This document shows positions 1 to 12,074 of a stretch of 64,000 nucleotides of DNA, in pieces. Numbering within the stretch: position 1 is the stretch's first letter; each line of letters begins with the position of its first letter. The DNA comes from Welwitschia mirabilis (lineage: Eukaryota > Gnetophyta > Gnetopsida > Welwitschiales), in assembly GCA_051453625.1 (NCBI GenBank), contig JBOZIK010000001.1:202260686-202324685 (forward strand), written 5' to 3'. The translations under genes were made by a program, and so were the position numbers. Below the pieces are notes generated by a model, which was not told the origin of the DNA, searched no databases, and saw only the letters and a program-made list of their open reading frames with translations.

Positions 1-2637
1 ATGACTTATATATTTATTTTCATAACTAGTATTTAACTTGAGCATTTTATAGTGATAAGATTAGATTTACCCAATCTTAAGATACTCACATTTCTATGAA
101 CTTTAATTTAAAGGAAGATCCTTTATTTTATTTCCTCAAAGATGAAAAGGTCTTAGATTGTTTTAAGGGTATTCTTTTTTATCTTTTGTCTTATTACTTC
201 ACCTTTATCTTCTAGAGTATTTAGTCATGGGGAATATTTTTAATTATGTATTAAAAAGACCATGATGTTTTATATTTGAGATAGCTCAAAAATATGGTCA
301 CCATGATGTTCTACCATAAGTACACTAGGCCAAATTTTCTCGAGAGGAACCTTTAATAGTGTAATATAATAGTTGTAGAAACTCCACTGGGAGGTCAGTT
401 GGTTATGCTTTATGGGTTCTTACTTCTCTGACTATGGTTACACTCCCTGATCATGGATAGTTAAATAATAAATAATAACAACCTTAAAGCTATGAGATCA
501 ATGGTGTTCCTAGTGTCATCAGAGACATTACTTATTTTTTAGACTCTATCTTTCAACATGATCATTTTATTTCTAAGGATACATGTGTTCATTTTGATAT
601 GTAAGTAGGTAAGTTTATTTTTTAGCAATTCTTTAATATTATCACTTATTTTTTAAAGCATTTAATTTTAGCATTGTCATAAACATTGCCTTATTAAATA
701 TAATTTTTTATACATCAAGTCATGCAATTTAAATTAGTGATGTTGTGATTTCTTTCATTGGAGTCTACTAGTTTAAAATTTAGGGTAGGTACGATCTCTT
801 TTTTTATGTTTTTTTATATCCATTCTTTTTTTTTTTTGGTTGTTTATTTAGTTATTTCAAAGTCATTTCTATAATTCCTTATCATTTTAGGACCTTAACA
901 TTTAATGATTCCCTTGCCTAATTTTCAATAAAGACTTGATTTCTTTCTTAGATAAGTTTCCTTAATAATTTAGTGATGTTTATCTTCAAACTTTTGGAGT
1001 TCTAAATATTGCTTTTAATCATTTTGTGATGATACATTTGTTAGGCATTCATGGATCCTACTTCATCCTAATTAGCACATTTGCACTGACTACTTTTTCC
1101 ATGCTTATTAGAATATTTCATACATTCTATTTTTTAAATATGACATTTTTATACTTAGCTTTGTACTTAATTCATAGATTTATCCAAATTCAAAAACACC
1201 CATCATCCACCTTCTTATTTCCACCTATTATCTTTGCTTTAATAGCCAAATACGAGATGTATTATTTTTCTCAAGGGAGATTGAGACTCATTTTCATGGC
1301 TCGTTTTCATAATTTTTTAAACTATTATAGATCTTTTATGAGATATAATTTTTGAAATTTTCACTCCATGCACATGATGCATTACATGATATTTTACTAT
1401 GTGATGTATTTAAGAATATTTATGAGTCTATTTTTATGATTTCCAAATTGATTTTCTTTTGCCTTCTTGAGATAATTTGAGTCGCAATTGTATTTTTTCA
1501 TCTAGTTTTTGTTAGGAACTAACAAAGGCTAAATGGAGGTCTATGATACACTATTAAATTTTATGTATTTAATAGGGTGTTATAAGCTATTTTATAAGAA
1601 ATTTAAATAGGTTTAGATGCAATTCTGAGGATTATAGAGAATTGATAAAAGATCTCAGGAAAGTGTAATTCTTGATATGATTAGAGGCATGTAAGGCATA
1701 TTCTGATATACATGGATTTGGAGGAAGATCAATGAGGTAAAAGGAATACTTCGATTAAGTTAAAAAAACAAAGAGTACTATCATCCCCTCTATCGTCGCC
1801 AAGACAAGTAGGACGACATCACTATAGATGCCACATGGAAATGCTAATGTGAACTAGAGCCAGTATTGCTAAGTAATATTTTATAAAGAGGTGTTATTCT
1901 CATGGTTGTCCCCATGACATGCAGGATGATGAATGTAACATTTAAGTCATTATTCCCTTGGTCATTTCCATAACATACAAGATAATACTTGTAATTATCA
2001 ACTAATCTTTATTTGTAATTGAGCACATTTTCGAATGCCTTTGTGTAATAGTTTCACTTCTTAGCCCTATAGATAAGACCCGCCTTCAACTCTTCTCTCC
2101 AACTTCATTTGCATTAGACATTATTATTATAGGAGATCAAAGGCTAGAGATCCATCTCAAGAGTTGTAGAAAGATGTTCCCTTGGTGAAGGGTTATGCAT
2201 CCTCCATTAAGGCTCTATTACTTTGTAACCTAAATGCTAGTTCTATTTTAACATAAAACTCTATTTCAATTGTGCATTTAGTTCTGTTATATTTTCTTTA
2301 TGATTTATGTTGTCCTTGATTTGGTGATAGTTTCATTAATGATACAAGTCTTAAGGGTAACCTTTATTAAGGCTAAATAAAGTACTTTTAGATTTATTTT
2401 ACATTACATTCAGATTTAATTACACTCGCATTGCATCACATCTTTATTTCCTGCACTATTCCTAAGTTTTGGTTACCATATTTTATTTAGATATAAATTC
2501 TCATTCTTCTTTCATAAGTTTTCTATAGGTTATGATAATTAAATTGCTCCCATTCATACTAGAGTGTGTATTTTACAATTGATATATATTTTGATTAATA
2601 AGATCTGGAGTAAGATGTGAAGTTATAATGATATGCA
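1..2637 (+). repeat. LTR of the E1 family, plus orientation, cut by the window edge
   Basis: This is a reversed copy of the E1 3' LTR at 2,787-5,677. Its first bases match the reverse complement of 5,520-5,600, and its end, near a CA at 2,636-2,637, matches the reverse complement of the LTR start at 12,875. A TATA-like box (CTATAGATAAG) lies at 2,067-2,077, where the other copies have CTATAAATAAG or similar. The first ~75 bp of the LTR fall outside the window. A 109-codon open frame at 1,026-1,355 is part of the LTR and has a broken counterpart in the next copy, so I do not call it a gene. This may be the 3' LTR of a plus-strand element to the left, or a solo LTR. Confidence 0.8.
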
Positions 2638-2786
2638 CCATAACATCCATCCTCGTCATGGTTTAATCCAAGTTTTTAAGGAAAGTATTAGGTTAGTCTT
2701 TAAATTGAGTCAACATGATAGTACTCCTCCTAAGATCACTTACTCTAATGAGAATTTCTATAATTTCATGGCTAATTATTGCAGTA
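2638..2786. other. spacer between two tail-to-tail LTRs
   Basis: This 149-bp stretch separates the 3' ends of two inverted LTRs. The first bases (ATAACATC) resemble the sequence just after the E1 5' LTR, but no convincing primer-binding site follows. A 68-codon open frame starting at 2,633 crosses it and runs into the LTR. I see no similarity to a known protein. Confidence 0.5.
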
Positions 2787-5677
2787 CATATTTTTACAAC
2801 TTCTCATCTTACTTAAATCCTATTAATCAAAATATATAGATTGTAAAAGACAGATTCTAGGATGAATGGGAGTGATTCAAATGTCATAACCCATTGAATA
2901 CTTAAGAGAAAAGAATAAGAATTGATTTCTAAAAAAATATAGTATCCTAAACTTAATAATAATGTAGGAAAATAAATATGTAAAGTAATGCAAATACACC
3001 TAAACCTAAATGAACACCTATCTAAGTACCAGATCGATGTGTCAAGAAGATCGACCCTGTATAACCTAAATTAGCCAAAGAGACTATCACTAACCAAGAC
3101 TAACTTAAGCTATTAGGTAACTCAAATAAATGTAACATAAAAATGATTTTAAACTACTTACTTTAACCTCAACAAAGGCTATTCTTAAGACCTACATCAT
3201 TAATGAAACTATCATCAGATCAAGGACAATATAAACTATAAGGGAAATACAATAAAATTAAATGCACAAATAAAATATAATTTTATATAAAAATATAACT
3301 AGCATTTAGGTTACAACATAGTCGAGCCTCAATGGAGGATGCATAGCCCTTTACCAAGGGAACATTTTTCTACAGCTCATGAGATGGATCGTTTGCTCTT
3401 CAATCTCCTATTATGAGAATGTCTGGTGCATTAAAGATAGATAGAAGAGTTAAAATAGGATCTTATTTATAGGTCTAAGAAAGAAAAAATATCACACAAA
3501 ATATGCTACAAAACATGCTTAATTCCAAGGAAAGAAATAAATGAAATGGCTAAATGTTGGCTAGCTATTATAGTTGTTGTCTTGTCTGTTGTGGGGAAGA
3601 CCAAGAGGATGATGGTCCAAATATTATATTTGTCATTCTTCATCTCAAGGGAATAACCATGGGGATGATACTTCTTTATAAAAGATGACTTAGTAGTTCT
3701 AACTCTAGTCCATATCAGCATTTCCATGTGGCATCTATTATGTCGTTATCTTACATGTTAGAGGAATGACAAAGGAGATGATAGTCTTCTTTATCCTTTC
3801 AACTCAAGAGAAGATAGCCTTTTTCATCAATGATATTTCTCTAAGACACAATACATTAAAATATGCTTTAAATACCTCTAATCATGCTAATAATTTCACA
3901 TTTCTGAGATCTCCCATCAATTCTCCATAATCCTCAAAATTGAATTTAGACTTGTATAAATGTCCTACAGAATAGCCTATAACACCCCATCAAATACATA
4001 TAATTTAGTAGTACATCATAGCCTCTAACTTAGCCTTTTTTAATCCCTAATAAAAATTAGATAAACAAATACAATTTTAAGCCAAATTGTCTTAAAAAAA
4101 TCAATCTAGAATTTATAAAACAGGCTCATGAATAATCTCAAACACATCACATAGAAAAATAACATGTAATGCATCATGTGTATAGAGTAAAAATTTTAAA
4201 AAATTATGTCTCATGAAAGCTCAAAAAAGACTTAAAAATTTATGAAAAAAAGTTATGAAAATGAATCCTACCCTCCCCTGAGAAAAAATAATATGTCCCA
4301 TATTATCTAGTGAAGCAAAGAAAGCAAACAGAAATGAGAAGGTAGATGATGGATGTTTTTGAATGTGGAGAATTAATGAATTAAGTGCAAAGCTAAGTGT
4401 AGAAATATTAGATTGAAATAATAGAGATGTATGAAATATTCTGACAAGCATGAAAAAAGTAGTAAATGAAAATGTACTAATTAGGATGAAGTAGATCCAT
4501 GAATGCCCGACAAATGTGCCATCATAAAAATGATTAAGAGTAATGTTTAAAACTTCAAAAGATTAAAAATAGACATCACAACATTATTAAGGAAACTCAT
4601 CTAAGCAAGAAATAAATTCTTTGTTGAAAACTAGGTAAAGCAATCATTAAATGTTAAGGTTCTAAAATGATAAGAAAATATAGAAATGACTTTGAAATAA
4701 CTAACTAAACAACAAAAGAAAATAAAAATAATGGACATAAGACAACATAAAGAAGATAGCCTACCTACCCTAAATTTTAACCTACCAAATTCTTGTGGAA
4801 AAAATCATAACATCACTTAATTTTAAAATGCATGAGTTAATGTATAAAAAATTCTATGTGATAAGGCAGTGGTTATAACAATGATAAAAATAAAATGCTT
4901 TAAATAATAAGTGATAAGATCAAGAGTTACTTAAAAATAAGCTCACTTACTTATATCCTAAAATACACACCTAAATCCTTAGAAATAAAATGACCATGTG
5001 GAAATACTAAGAGATTAGAAAATAAACAATGCCTCTGATGATACCAAGAATACCACTAATTCTGTAGCCTCTAAGTTTTTATTATTTTATTATTTAACTA
5101 TCCATAATGAGGGTATTATAACCACAGTAAAACAAGTAAGGACTCATGAAGCATGGCCAACTAACCTCCCAGTGGAGTTCCCACAACTACCATATTACAC
5201 TGCCAAAGGCTTCTCTTGGGAAAATTTGCCCTGGTGTACTTGTAGTAGGACATCCTGGTAACCATGTTTTTGAGCTATCTTAAATATAAAACATCTTGGT
5301 TTTATTTCACTTTTTCTCTCTCTTTTCTTTTCTTTCCTTTTCTTTTTCTTTTTTTTTTTTGTTTTTAACACAATAGAAATATTTCACATGATTAAATACT
5401 CCAAAAGATAAAGGTGAAGTAATAAGATAAAACATAGAAAAGAATACCTTTCAAAAATTTAAGACCTTTTCATCATTAAGAAAAAAACAAAGCATCTTCA
5501 AATTAAAATTTATAAATGTATTTGACTGAATCTAATCTCACCACTATAAAATGTTCAAGTCAAAGTCTAGTTATGGAAATAAATATATAAGTAATGTTTA
5601 AAAGATTATCAAGTGATGTCATAATGAACTCCAAAGAAAAAAGCTAAGAGAAAATTTAGATAATGGTATAGAAGACA
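2787..5677 (-). repeat. 3' LTR of E1
   Basis: This ~2.9-kb LTR is the most complete copy of its family in the window. On the minus strand it starts TGTC just after a purine-rich tract (CA at 5,676-5,677 on the plus strand) and ends near 2,787. The end matches the partial 5' LTR at 12,875-14,204 along its whole visible length (1.33 kb). A minus-strand TATA box, CTATAAATAAGA, lies at 3,461-3,472. The small minus-strand frame at 4,221-4,451 is LTR sequence and not a gene. Confidence 0.85.
3461..3473 (-). promoter_or_regulatory. TATA box of the E1 3' LTR
   Basis: The minus strand reads CCTATAAATAAGA. The same position is CTATAGATAAG in the copy at 2,067 (plus) and CTATAAATAG in the copy at 13,551-13,560 (minus). 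Conservation of the position in three LTRs supports a former promoter. Confidence 0.55.
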
Positions 5678-5690
5678 TCCTTCTTATTAA
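5678..5690 (-). other. polypurine tract remnant of E1
   Basis: Immediately outside the 3' LTR the minus strand reads AATAAGAAGGA, followed by TGTC. A purine run ending at the LTR start is where plus-strand DNA synthesis is primed. Confidence 0.5.
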
Positions 5691-5739
5691 GGGGAACTTC
5701 TGAGGCTAGCACTTCTATCATGTTTGTATCAAAAGGTTA

Positions 5740-6810
5740 TTTGTATATTTTTAACCTTTGTCCATTAACTTTCTAAATTTCTTTAGTGGTTAAGTCAGAA
5801 ATCTTAATAGAGCCATTAGAATTTACTTTCTTAATAAGGTAAGGACCTAATAATTTTAAGATTAACTCGTTATGTAAAAGCTGTATTCTAGTATTATATA
5901 ACAATACTAGATGACTAGGCTCAAAGTTTTTATGAATCAAATTTTTATCATATTTGAACTTACTTTGGGATTTGTGGATAAGTCGACAATGAATTGCTCA
6001 AGTTCGATTTTCATCTAAATGATCTAATTTAACTAAATGAGTTTTAATATTTTCTTCTAAATCCACAATATTAAATTGATATATAGAATGATAAAAATTA
6101 TAACATACATCAAAAGGTAAAATACAAACAATTATATACAAGTTCATAACTTGAAAAACCAAGTAATTATACTAATTGATATGGTAAGCCCAAAGTACAT
6201 CATTCAGTTTAAACACTCATAACTTCTTATTAGTAAATATACATTTTTGAAGCATTTTTTAAATTTCTCTATTAGCATTTTTAGCTTATCTAGTGGTTTT
6301 AGGATGATAAGCACAAGCTACATGATGTTCTATAATAATGGATAAAAGAAGTTTTTTAAAAAGATGGTTAATGAAGTGAGTTCCCTAATTACTAATGATT
6401 ATTTGAGGAAAATCAAAGCATTAAAAAATTTGAGTTCTAACAAAGTTACAAATGGTTCATGAATCATTTAAGGATGTAGAAACTGCTTCAACCCATTTAG
6501 TCACATAATCCACAGCTACTACAATGTAATTTTTCTCTTTTAAAGGTGGTTTAATTAGGCTTATGAAATTAATTCCTCAAAAATCAAAAGGTTAACACTT
6601 AAGAATAGGTTTTAGTGCCATTTCCTATAATCACAGAAGGCTACCAAAATGTTTACATGCATCACACCTTCTAGCATACTCAAAAGAGTCCTGAAAAAGA
6701 CTAGGTTAATAGAATCCAGAGTGGAGAATTTCTGTGGCTTTTTTTTAATAACTAAAATAGCCACCACAAATACCACCATGATAAAGGTAAAGGATATCAA
6801 GTTTCTCTTA
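5740..6810 (-). pseudogene. E1 integrase (decayed)
   Basis: Conceptual translation of the minus strand shows the zinc-binding region (CDACKH near 6,660) and the catalytic core around VAVDYVTKWVEA (near 6,480-6,520). The second core Asp appears as Asn in IISN near 6,395. A GHxxACAYHPKTT-like stretch lies near 6,300-6,330, and the C-terminal part, which ends KVNGQRLK near 5,745, is also present. This is the Athila/Tat type of gypsy integrase, which inserts element cDNA into the genome. Frames shift and stops are frequent, many of them TAG/TAA/TGA at places where relatives have Gln or Trp. It lies directly upstream of the 3' LTR. Confidence 0.8.
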
Positions 6811-7099
6811 TTCTAGTATACATTTTCTCATGATTTAATCCTTACACCTATGATAAAGATAAGATGCTATCTGCTCATAGTAACCTATCCTATGGAGAAA
6901 AGATTTTCTTTGATTATAACTCTAATTTTGTAATGTTTTTAAAGTAACAAGGTAGTTAATGATTTCAGCATATCATGGAGAGGAATGAGTAGAAGATACA
7001 ACAAATAGTTGTTCATCCAAAAAAGAATCACTAATAGGAAGATCATCAAAATAAGAATCAAGGCATGATAAGTGATATGCCACATTTTTATGTTTTCCT

Positions 7100-7510
7100 A
7101 CCTTATCTATGATGATGAGATTAAATTTTTGTGTTAAAAGGATTTATCTAATAAATCTAGCACTAGAATCTTTCTTAGTTAGTATGTATTTAATCATCAT
7201 ATGATCTATGTAAACATTTATGCAAAAGCCTAAAAGATAATTTCTAAGAGTATTAAGGTAAAAGATTATGACTAATATTTCTATCTTAGTTGTTGAATAG
7301 TTTGCTTAAGCTTTGAATAATGTTTTACTATGGTAAGATATGACTTTAAACTCATTTTCATATTTTCACCTAAGCACCTCACCTATAGCAAAATTACTAG
7401 CATTGCACATTAGCTCAAAATCATTTTCCTAAATAGGTCCCATTACATTAGAAGTATAAGAGAGTTTATCTTTGAGCTTATCGAAAGCAAGCTAACAACA
7501 TTTATTCTAA
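7100..7510 (-). pseudogene. E1 RNase H (decayed)
   Basis: The minus-strand translation contains the run NASNFAIGEVL, HSKTL, TTKIEILVIIF, YLLG, YIDHMMIKYILTKKD and ILLTQKF. These are the ordered motifs of the gypsy RNase H domain, which removes RNA from the RNA-DNA hybrid. The usual first Asp (DAS) is Asn (NAS). Several stops interrupt the frame. It lies between RT and INT as expected for gypsy elements. Confidence 0.8.
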
Positions 7511-7539
7511 TCAAATTTACTTCTTTTTCTAGTAATGAG

Positions 7540-8160
7540 TGGAAGGATTTATAGATTTTAGCATAATCTTGTACGAAATGATGATAAAAATCATATGTTC
7601 AAAAAAAGATTAGAGTTGCTTAACATTGGTTAGAAGAGTTAAGTATCAAATGATACGAAATTTAGTAGGGTCCATCTTAATTCCTCTTTTAGAAATGTGG
7701 TGGCTTAGAACAATTCCACTTTCAAATGAGAATAAACTCTTTTCCTAACTTAAGTAAATGTCACACTCTATGCATCTATTAAAGACTTTTTCTAATCTTT
7801 CTAAAGTTTTATCAAAGGTTTTTCCAAAGATAGAAAAGTCATCCATAAATATTTCTATTAGATCCTCTAGCATGTTTGAAAACATACCCATCATAGCACA
7901 TTAAAACTTTCTAGGAGAGTTACATAATCTAAAAGGCATTTGTCTAAAGGCAAACATCTTAATAAGAAAAGTAAAAGTTATTTTGGTTTAATATTTTCTA
8001 GCTATGAAAACATGGTTATAACATTTAAAAATTAATAGAAATCATATCCCTGAATTCTATGGAGGACTAGTTGAGAAATAAACTTCTTTATGGTTTCCTA
8101 ATAGGTTTTGCATTTTCTTCAAAATAGATTTTATGCTGAATAATTAAAGGAGGAATTACA
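7540..8160 (-). pseudogene. E1 reverse transcriptase (decayed)
   Basis: From 8,160 downward the minus strand gives the pre-RT segment (IPPLIIQHKIYFEENAKPI), then GYDFY*FLN, FAFRQMPFRLCNSP, the catalytic box FMDD (codons at 7,838-7,849), and GIVLSHHISKRGI. The order and wording match plant Athila/Tat polymerases. The catalytic Asp-Asp is still present, but stops and a disrupted N-terminal palm show the gene is dead. The protein copied element RNA into cDNA. Confidence 0.85.
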
Positions 8161-8649
8161 AATAAATCTTTATGAGATTAAGCAAATGCATGAATTTTAG
8201 AAGTCAAAAGAAATATTAATGTTAATTCTTGTTCAAGGAAGAGACTTTCATTAATTATAAGAAGTTTGTTTTGATTGTTACAAAGAAAAATATACTTCAA
8301 TTCACTAGGAAGATTTTTTAGATTAAGATTAAGATTTTCAGTCTCTAACTTATGTAGCAGACGATCTCTCTCAAAGTATGTTATTTCATTTGCTATTAAT
8401 AATTGGACTTCCTTGTAGATGAGGAGTTCTATTTCTTCTTTATTGTAATCTAAAAATTAATTTTCTAAATGTTTAGAGTTAGGCATATCAAAGGCTTCTA
8501 AATTCTTTATTTCAAGTGGATCATCATAAAGTGTAGACTCATGTAACATCAGTCATCTTTCTTCAAAGAAACAATGTTAAAGGAATAAAGTTGGTTTGAT
8601 TTTATTTTCTATGTTCCATTCATCATCTAATTCTTTCTTAGCTACATCA

Positions 8650-9060
8650 AAAACTCTAATCAAAAACTTCTTATTTCATAAGTGACATTCCATCATCCTA
8701 GTTCTTGTGTTAATAATGAAGTTGGCTATTGCATAGAAGGCTCATCCTAGAAGTAATGGGTAACCTCCATTATGTTTAACCTCTATGATAACCATATTTA
8801 TCAAGTAGAATGCCTCTTCAATTTGGATTACTAAATCTTTGATGACTCCTAAGGTTTCTTAACTAAAGTATTTACTAACTCTAAGAGAATTCAAGTAGGC
8901 TCTATTCGACCCTATAAACTAAGTCTCTTATAAATGTGTAGTGGCATGATTTTAGTACTTACTCTAATATCGATTAAATATCTCCTAATATTTTTGTCTT
9001 CCTCTAATGTAACACTCACTATTACTACCCTTGGGTGTTTAAATTTTGGATATTTTTATA
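8650..9060 (-). pseudogene. E1 aspartic protease (decayed)
   Basis: The minus-strand translation shows LIDIRVSTKIMPLHIYKRLSL, which corresponds to the LIDxGASxxxMP motif of retroelement proteases with the active-site DSG/DLG altered. After it come GVIKDLVIQIEE and PLLLG*AF, which match the LGRPFL motif. It sits just before RT. The sequence upstream of the active site runs into the gap at 9,129. Confidence 0.7.
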
Positions 9061-9128
9061 ACATTAAGTTTATGAGAAATTATGCTAAAAAGACTTTGCT
9101 AATAATAACTTGTTTTTATTTTCTTCTT

Positions 9129-9794
9129 NNNNNNNNNNNNNNNNNNNNNNNNNNNNNNNNNNNNNNNNNNNNNNNNNNNNNNNNNNNNNNNNNNNNNNNN
9201 NNNNNNNNNNNNNNNNNNNNNNNNNNNNNNNNNNNNNNNNNNNNNNNNNNNNNNNNNNNNNNNNNNNNNNNNNNNNNNNNNNNNNNNNNNNNNNNNNNNN
9301 NNNNNNNNNNNNNNNNNNNNNNNNNNNNNNNNNNNNNNNNNNNNNNNNNNNNNNNNNNNNNNNNNNNNNNNNNNNNNNNNNNNNNNNNNNNNNNNNNNNN
9401 NNNNNNNNNNNNNNNNNNNNNNNNNNNNNNNNNNNNNNNNNNNNNNNNNNNNNNNNNNNNNNNNNNNNNNNNNNNNNNNNNNNNNNNNNNNNNNNNNNNN
9501 NNNNNNNNNNNNNNNNNNNNNNNNNNNNNNNNNNNNNNNNNNNNNNNNNNNNNNNNNNNNNNNNNNNNNNNNNNNNNNNNNNNNNNNNNNNNNNNNNNNN
9601 NNNNNNNNNNNNNNNNNNNNNNNNNNNNNNNNNNNNNNNNNNNNNNNNNNNNNNNNNNNNNNNNNNNNNNNNNNNNNNNNNNNNNNNNNNNNNNNNNNNN
9701 NNNNNNNNNNNNNNNNNNNNNNNNNNNNNNNNNNNNNNNNNNNNNNNNNNNNNNNNNNNNNNNNNNNNNNNNNNNNNNNNNNNNNNNNNNNNNN
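9129..9794. other. assembly gap (666 N)
   Basis: This run of N lies inside E1 between PR and gag. Open frames that seem to cross it are artefacts of untranslated N. Confidence 0.99.
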
Positions 9795-9952
9795 CTTATT
9801 AAATCTTTCCATATCTTTGAGTACCCTGGATTTGCGTTTCTATATTGGTAAGGTGGTGGTGGGTGGATTCATCATGCATATACTCACCCTATCCTAGATA
9901 ATTGATTTAGTCAATTCTTCTGATTGCACATACTCTCCCTACCCTACATAGT
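9795..9952. other. unassigned sequence beside the plastid insert
   Basis: This 158-bp piece between the gap and the rRNA fragment contains two similar ~30-bp units: GCATATACTCACCCTATCCT at 9,874 and GCACATACTCTCCCTACCCT at 9,926. I cannot assign it to gag or to plastid DNA. It may be part of the same organellar insertion or of the interrupted element. Confidence 0.3.
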
Positions 9953-10381
9953 AAAATCAGTGGATGAGTGGTGGGTAGGGGTGAAATGCCACTTGAACCT
10001 AGAGCTCGCTAGTTCTCCCTGAAATGCATTAAGGCACAATAGTTGACTAGACCATCTAGGGATAAAGCATTATTTTAGTATAGGCCATGTAAGTGATACC
10101 ATATTGATGTAAACTAGGAATACTAGATATAACCCCAAACAGGGGTAAGGATCAACTAGTGAGATGATGGGATATAAGCTTTATTATCAATAGGGAAATA
10201 GCCTAGATCACCAGATAAGGCCCTTAAATGATTGGTTAATGGTGAAATATGTATGAGTGCAAAGACAGCCAGGAGGTTTGCTTAGAAGCAGCTGTCCTTA
10301 AAAGAGTGCATATATCTTACTGATCGAGCACTCTTGCACCAAAGATAAACGGGACTAAGTGATCTGCTGAAGCTATGGGAT
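9953..10381 (+). pseudogene. rrn23: plastid 23S rRNA gene fragment (NUPT)
   Basis: The sequence follows plastid 23S rRNA over ~430 bp. Recognisable blocks are GGGGTGAAATGCCACT at 9,978; TTGACTAGACCATCTAGGG near 10,042-10,060; AGATCACCAGATAAGGCCC near 10,205; GCAAAGACAGCCAGGAGGTT from 10,259, running on to TTGCTTAGAAGCAGC; and CTGATCGAGCACTCTTGCAC from 10,320. The last block corresponds to CUGAUCGAGCGCUCUUGCGC in the plastid gene. Differences are mostly C-to-T or G-to-A. The GAGGTTTGC form fits plastid better than plant mitochondrial 26S. It is a dead nuclear copy inserted in the E1 retrotransposon. A route through mitochondrial DNA cannot be excluded. Confidence 0.9.
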
Positions 10382-10519
10382 AAGGATCCACTAAGTCCCA
10401 TAACTCATAGAGATTAATAGTGTGCAAATAGCCTCAGCCGATGTGCAATCAATAAGTCACCAGAGAAGGGAAGTCCTCTCCATGTTGATTCCTTCTTACA
10501 AAAGTTTATAGAAGAATAA
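10382..10519. other. unassigned 3' flank of the plastid insert
   Basis: After GGGAT at 10,381 the similarity to 23S rRNA stops. The following ~130 bp are less AT-rich than the surroundings and contain GCCGATG and TCACCAGAG. They could be a second organellar piece joined to the first, or E1 sequence between gag and PR. I could not identify them. Confidence 0.3.
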
Positions 10520-12074
10520 GTTTATACTCACATTTTTCAGCAAGATTTTAAAATGTTCATTGAGATTTGAATTAGTATTAATCCTATCAAGCCAAGGGGT
10601 AGCTTTTTTACTGAGAGAAGGAAAGTTTTGATTTTCTAATATTTTAATGTATTTTTCTTCCTCATCATCTTTAGTCTCATTTTGGAGGGTTGATGCTTTA
10701 CCAGAAGGAGGATTTACTTCAAGATCACTTCATGTTACAACCTTACAATCTCTTCTTATTTCATTAGGATTTGGAAAAGATTGTATTGCTAATGATCCTT
10801 GTGGCCTTTGATTTGCTAATATGATTTGTTAAAAGACATTTACTAAGTTTTCAATACTAGCATTTGTCCTTTCTAAGCTAGAGTTTATCTTTTTAATGCT
10901 GGATTTTATTCTTTCTTATGATTTTCTTAATTCATCTATAGAGTTTGTAAGTGAATCATTTGGATGTTGGAAGTTTGACAAAGTTGATTAAAATTTTCAA
11001 TTTTTGAACTAATTTTTAAAAGGTTGAAAATTGTTTTGAAAATTTTTCAACTTATTATTAAATATTTGTGTATTCAACCTGAGTTGTAACTGGTTTTAAT
11101 TTTTAAGTTTGGAAATTTTTGATTAAAAGAATAAACTTCTTCATGTATTTTGTCCTTGTATGTTGGTAATAGTGAATAATCCTTGATAACATGATAGTTA
11201 TCCTTACATAAGTCAGAGGTTAGCATAACATTCTTCTTAGTTGCTGATTTTGCATCTAAAATCATTTCATTGCACTTCTCCTGAGTTGTTGTAAAATCTC
11301 TAATTAAATTTATAGGTTTTTCTTCTATCTTATTTTCTTGTTTTACCTCTTTCAAATACTTAATGATTTTCCCTACAGTGTAGTTATCTTTTGATGTTGT
11401 TTAAGTTTTGTTGACCTCCACAAGTTTTTCTAATGTTTTCTAGGAATTTTCTAATGTGAGGTTCATAAGGTTTCCATCATAAGAGGAGTCTATAACTTAT
11501 TTTATTTGGTAGTTTAGCCCACTATAAAAGTAGTTAACTAGCTCTTCTTATATGAAAGTGTCTATTAGATCAGAGTGAATTGCAATTAAGAAGCATTCAT
11601 ATGTGAAAGCATAATCTTCATTTGATTATTGTTGAAAATTTATTACTTCCTTTTTCCTTTGTCTAATGGTTGATTCACTCATGAATCTTTTAATAAATGC
11701 TTCTTTGGATTTGATTTAAGACTTTAAATTTTTGTGGGGTATATTTTTTAACCAAAGTGTTATCTTCCCTTTAATGTCATTGAAAAAATGGCCATATATG
11801 TATGATCATCAATCCTTTTTTCTTCTTTTCTAGAGGTAAGAACTAGTTGTTCAATATCTGTAATGTATTGGAGAGGATCCTCATCAAGTTCATCATTAAA
11901 GATGGAATAGGCATTTAAATTCTTTAATTTGATATCATCACCTGGGAGTAAATCAGAAGTAGTTTGAATTTGTAAGTTCCTATTTGCTATTAATTCCCTA
12001 AGGGTAAGATTCATATTAGGACCAAGGGTTGAAGACCCTACAACTTGTTTTTGATTTTGCATAGTGCTCGACAT
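10520..12074 (-). pseudogene. E1 gag (decayed)
   Basis: The frame opens with ATG at 12,074 (MSSTMQNQ) and stays open for 104 codons to 11,760. After stops it continues in recognisable form: EELVNYFYSGLNYQIK near 11,500-11,540, DSSYDGNLMNLTLENS near 11,440-11,490, and a 93-codon open stretch at 11,074-11,355 ending KIKTSYNSG. These parts follow the capsid region and the Tyr/Asn-rich PYSNTYNPG-like segment of Athila gag. Further down, NEIRRDCKVVT (near 10,740-10,770) matches the segment before PR. Gag formed the virus-like particle that packages element RNA. Confidence 0.8.

Noticed and set aside
1026-1355. 109-codon hydrophobic frame in the first LTR, with a shorter counterpart at 4,221-4,451 (minus)
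   Set aside because: Both lie inside an LTR, the counterpart is shifted and truncated, and other LTR copies do not keep it. The hydrophobicity follows from T-rich DNA.
3506-3727. Small minus-strand frames inside LTRs (3,506-3,727; 13,041-13,235; 16,051-16,254)
   Set aside because: They are LTR sequence and differ in length and phase between copies.
8934-9851. Long open frames across N runs (also at 14,164-14,517, 21,873-22,671, 24,458-25,092 and 46,094-46,772)
   Set aside because: They consist mostly of untranslated N; the real flanks are short and non-coding or belong to other features.
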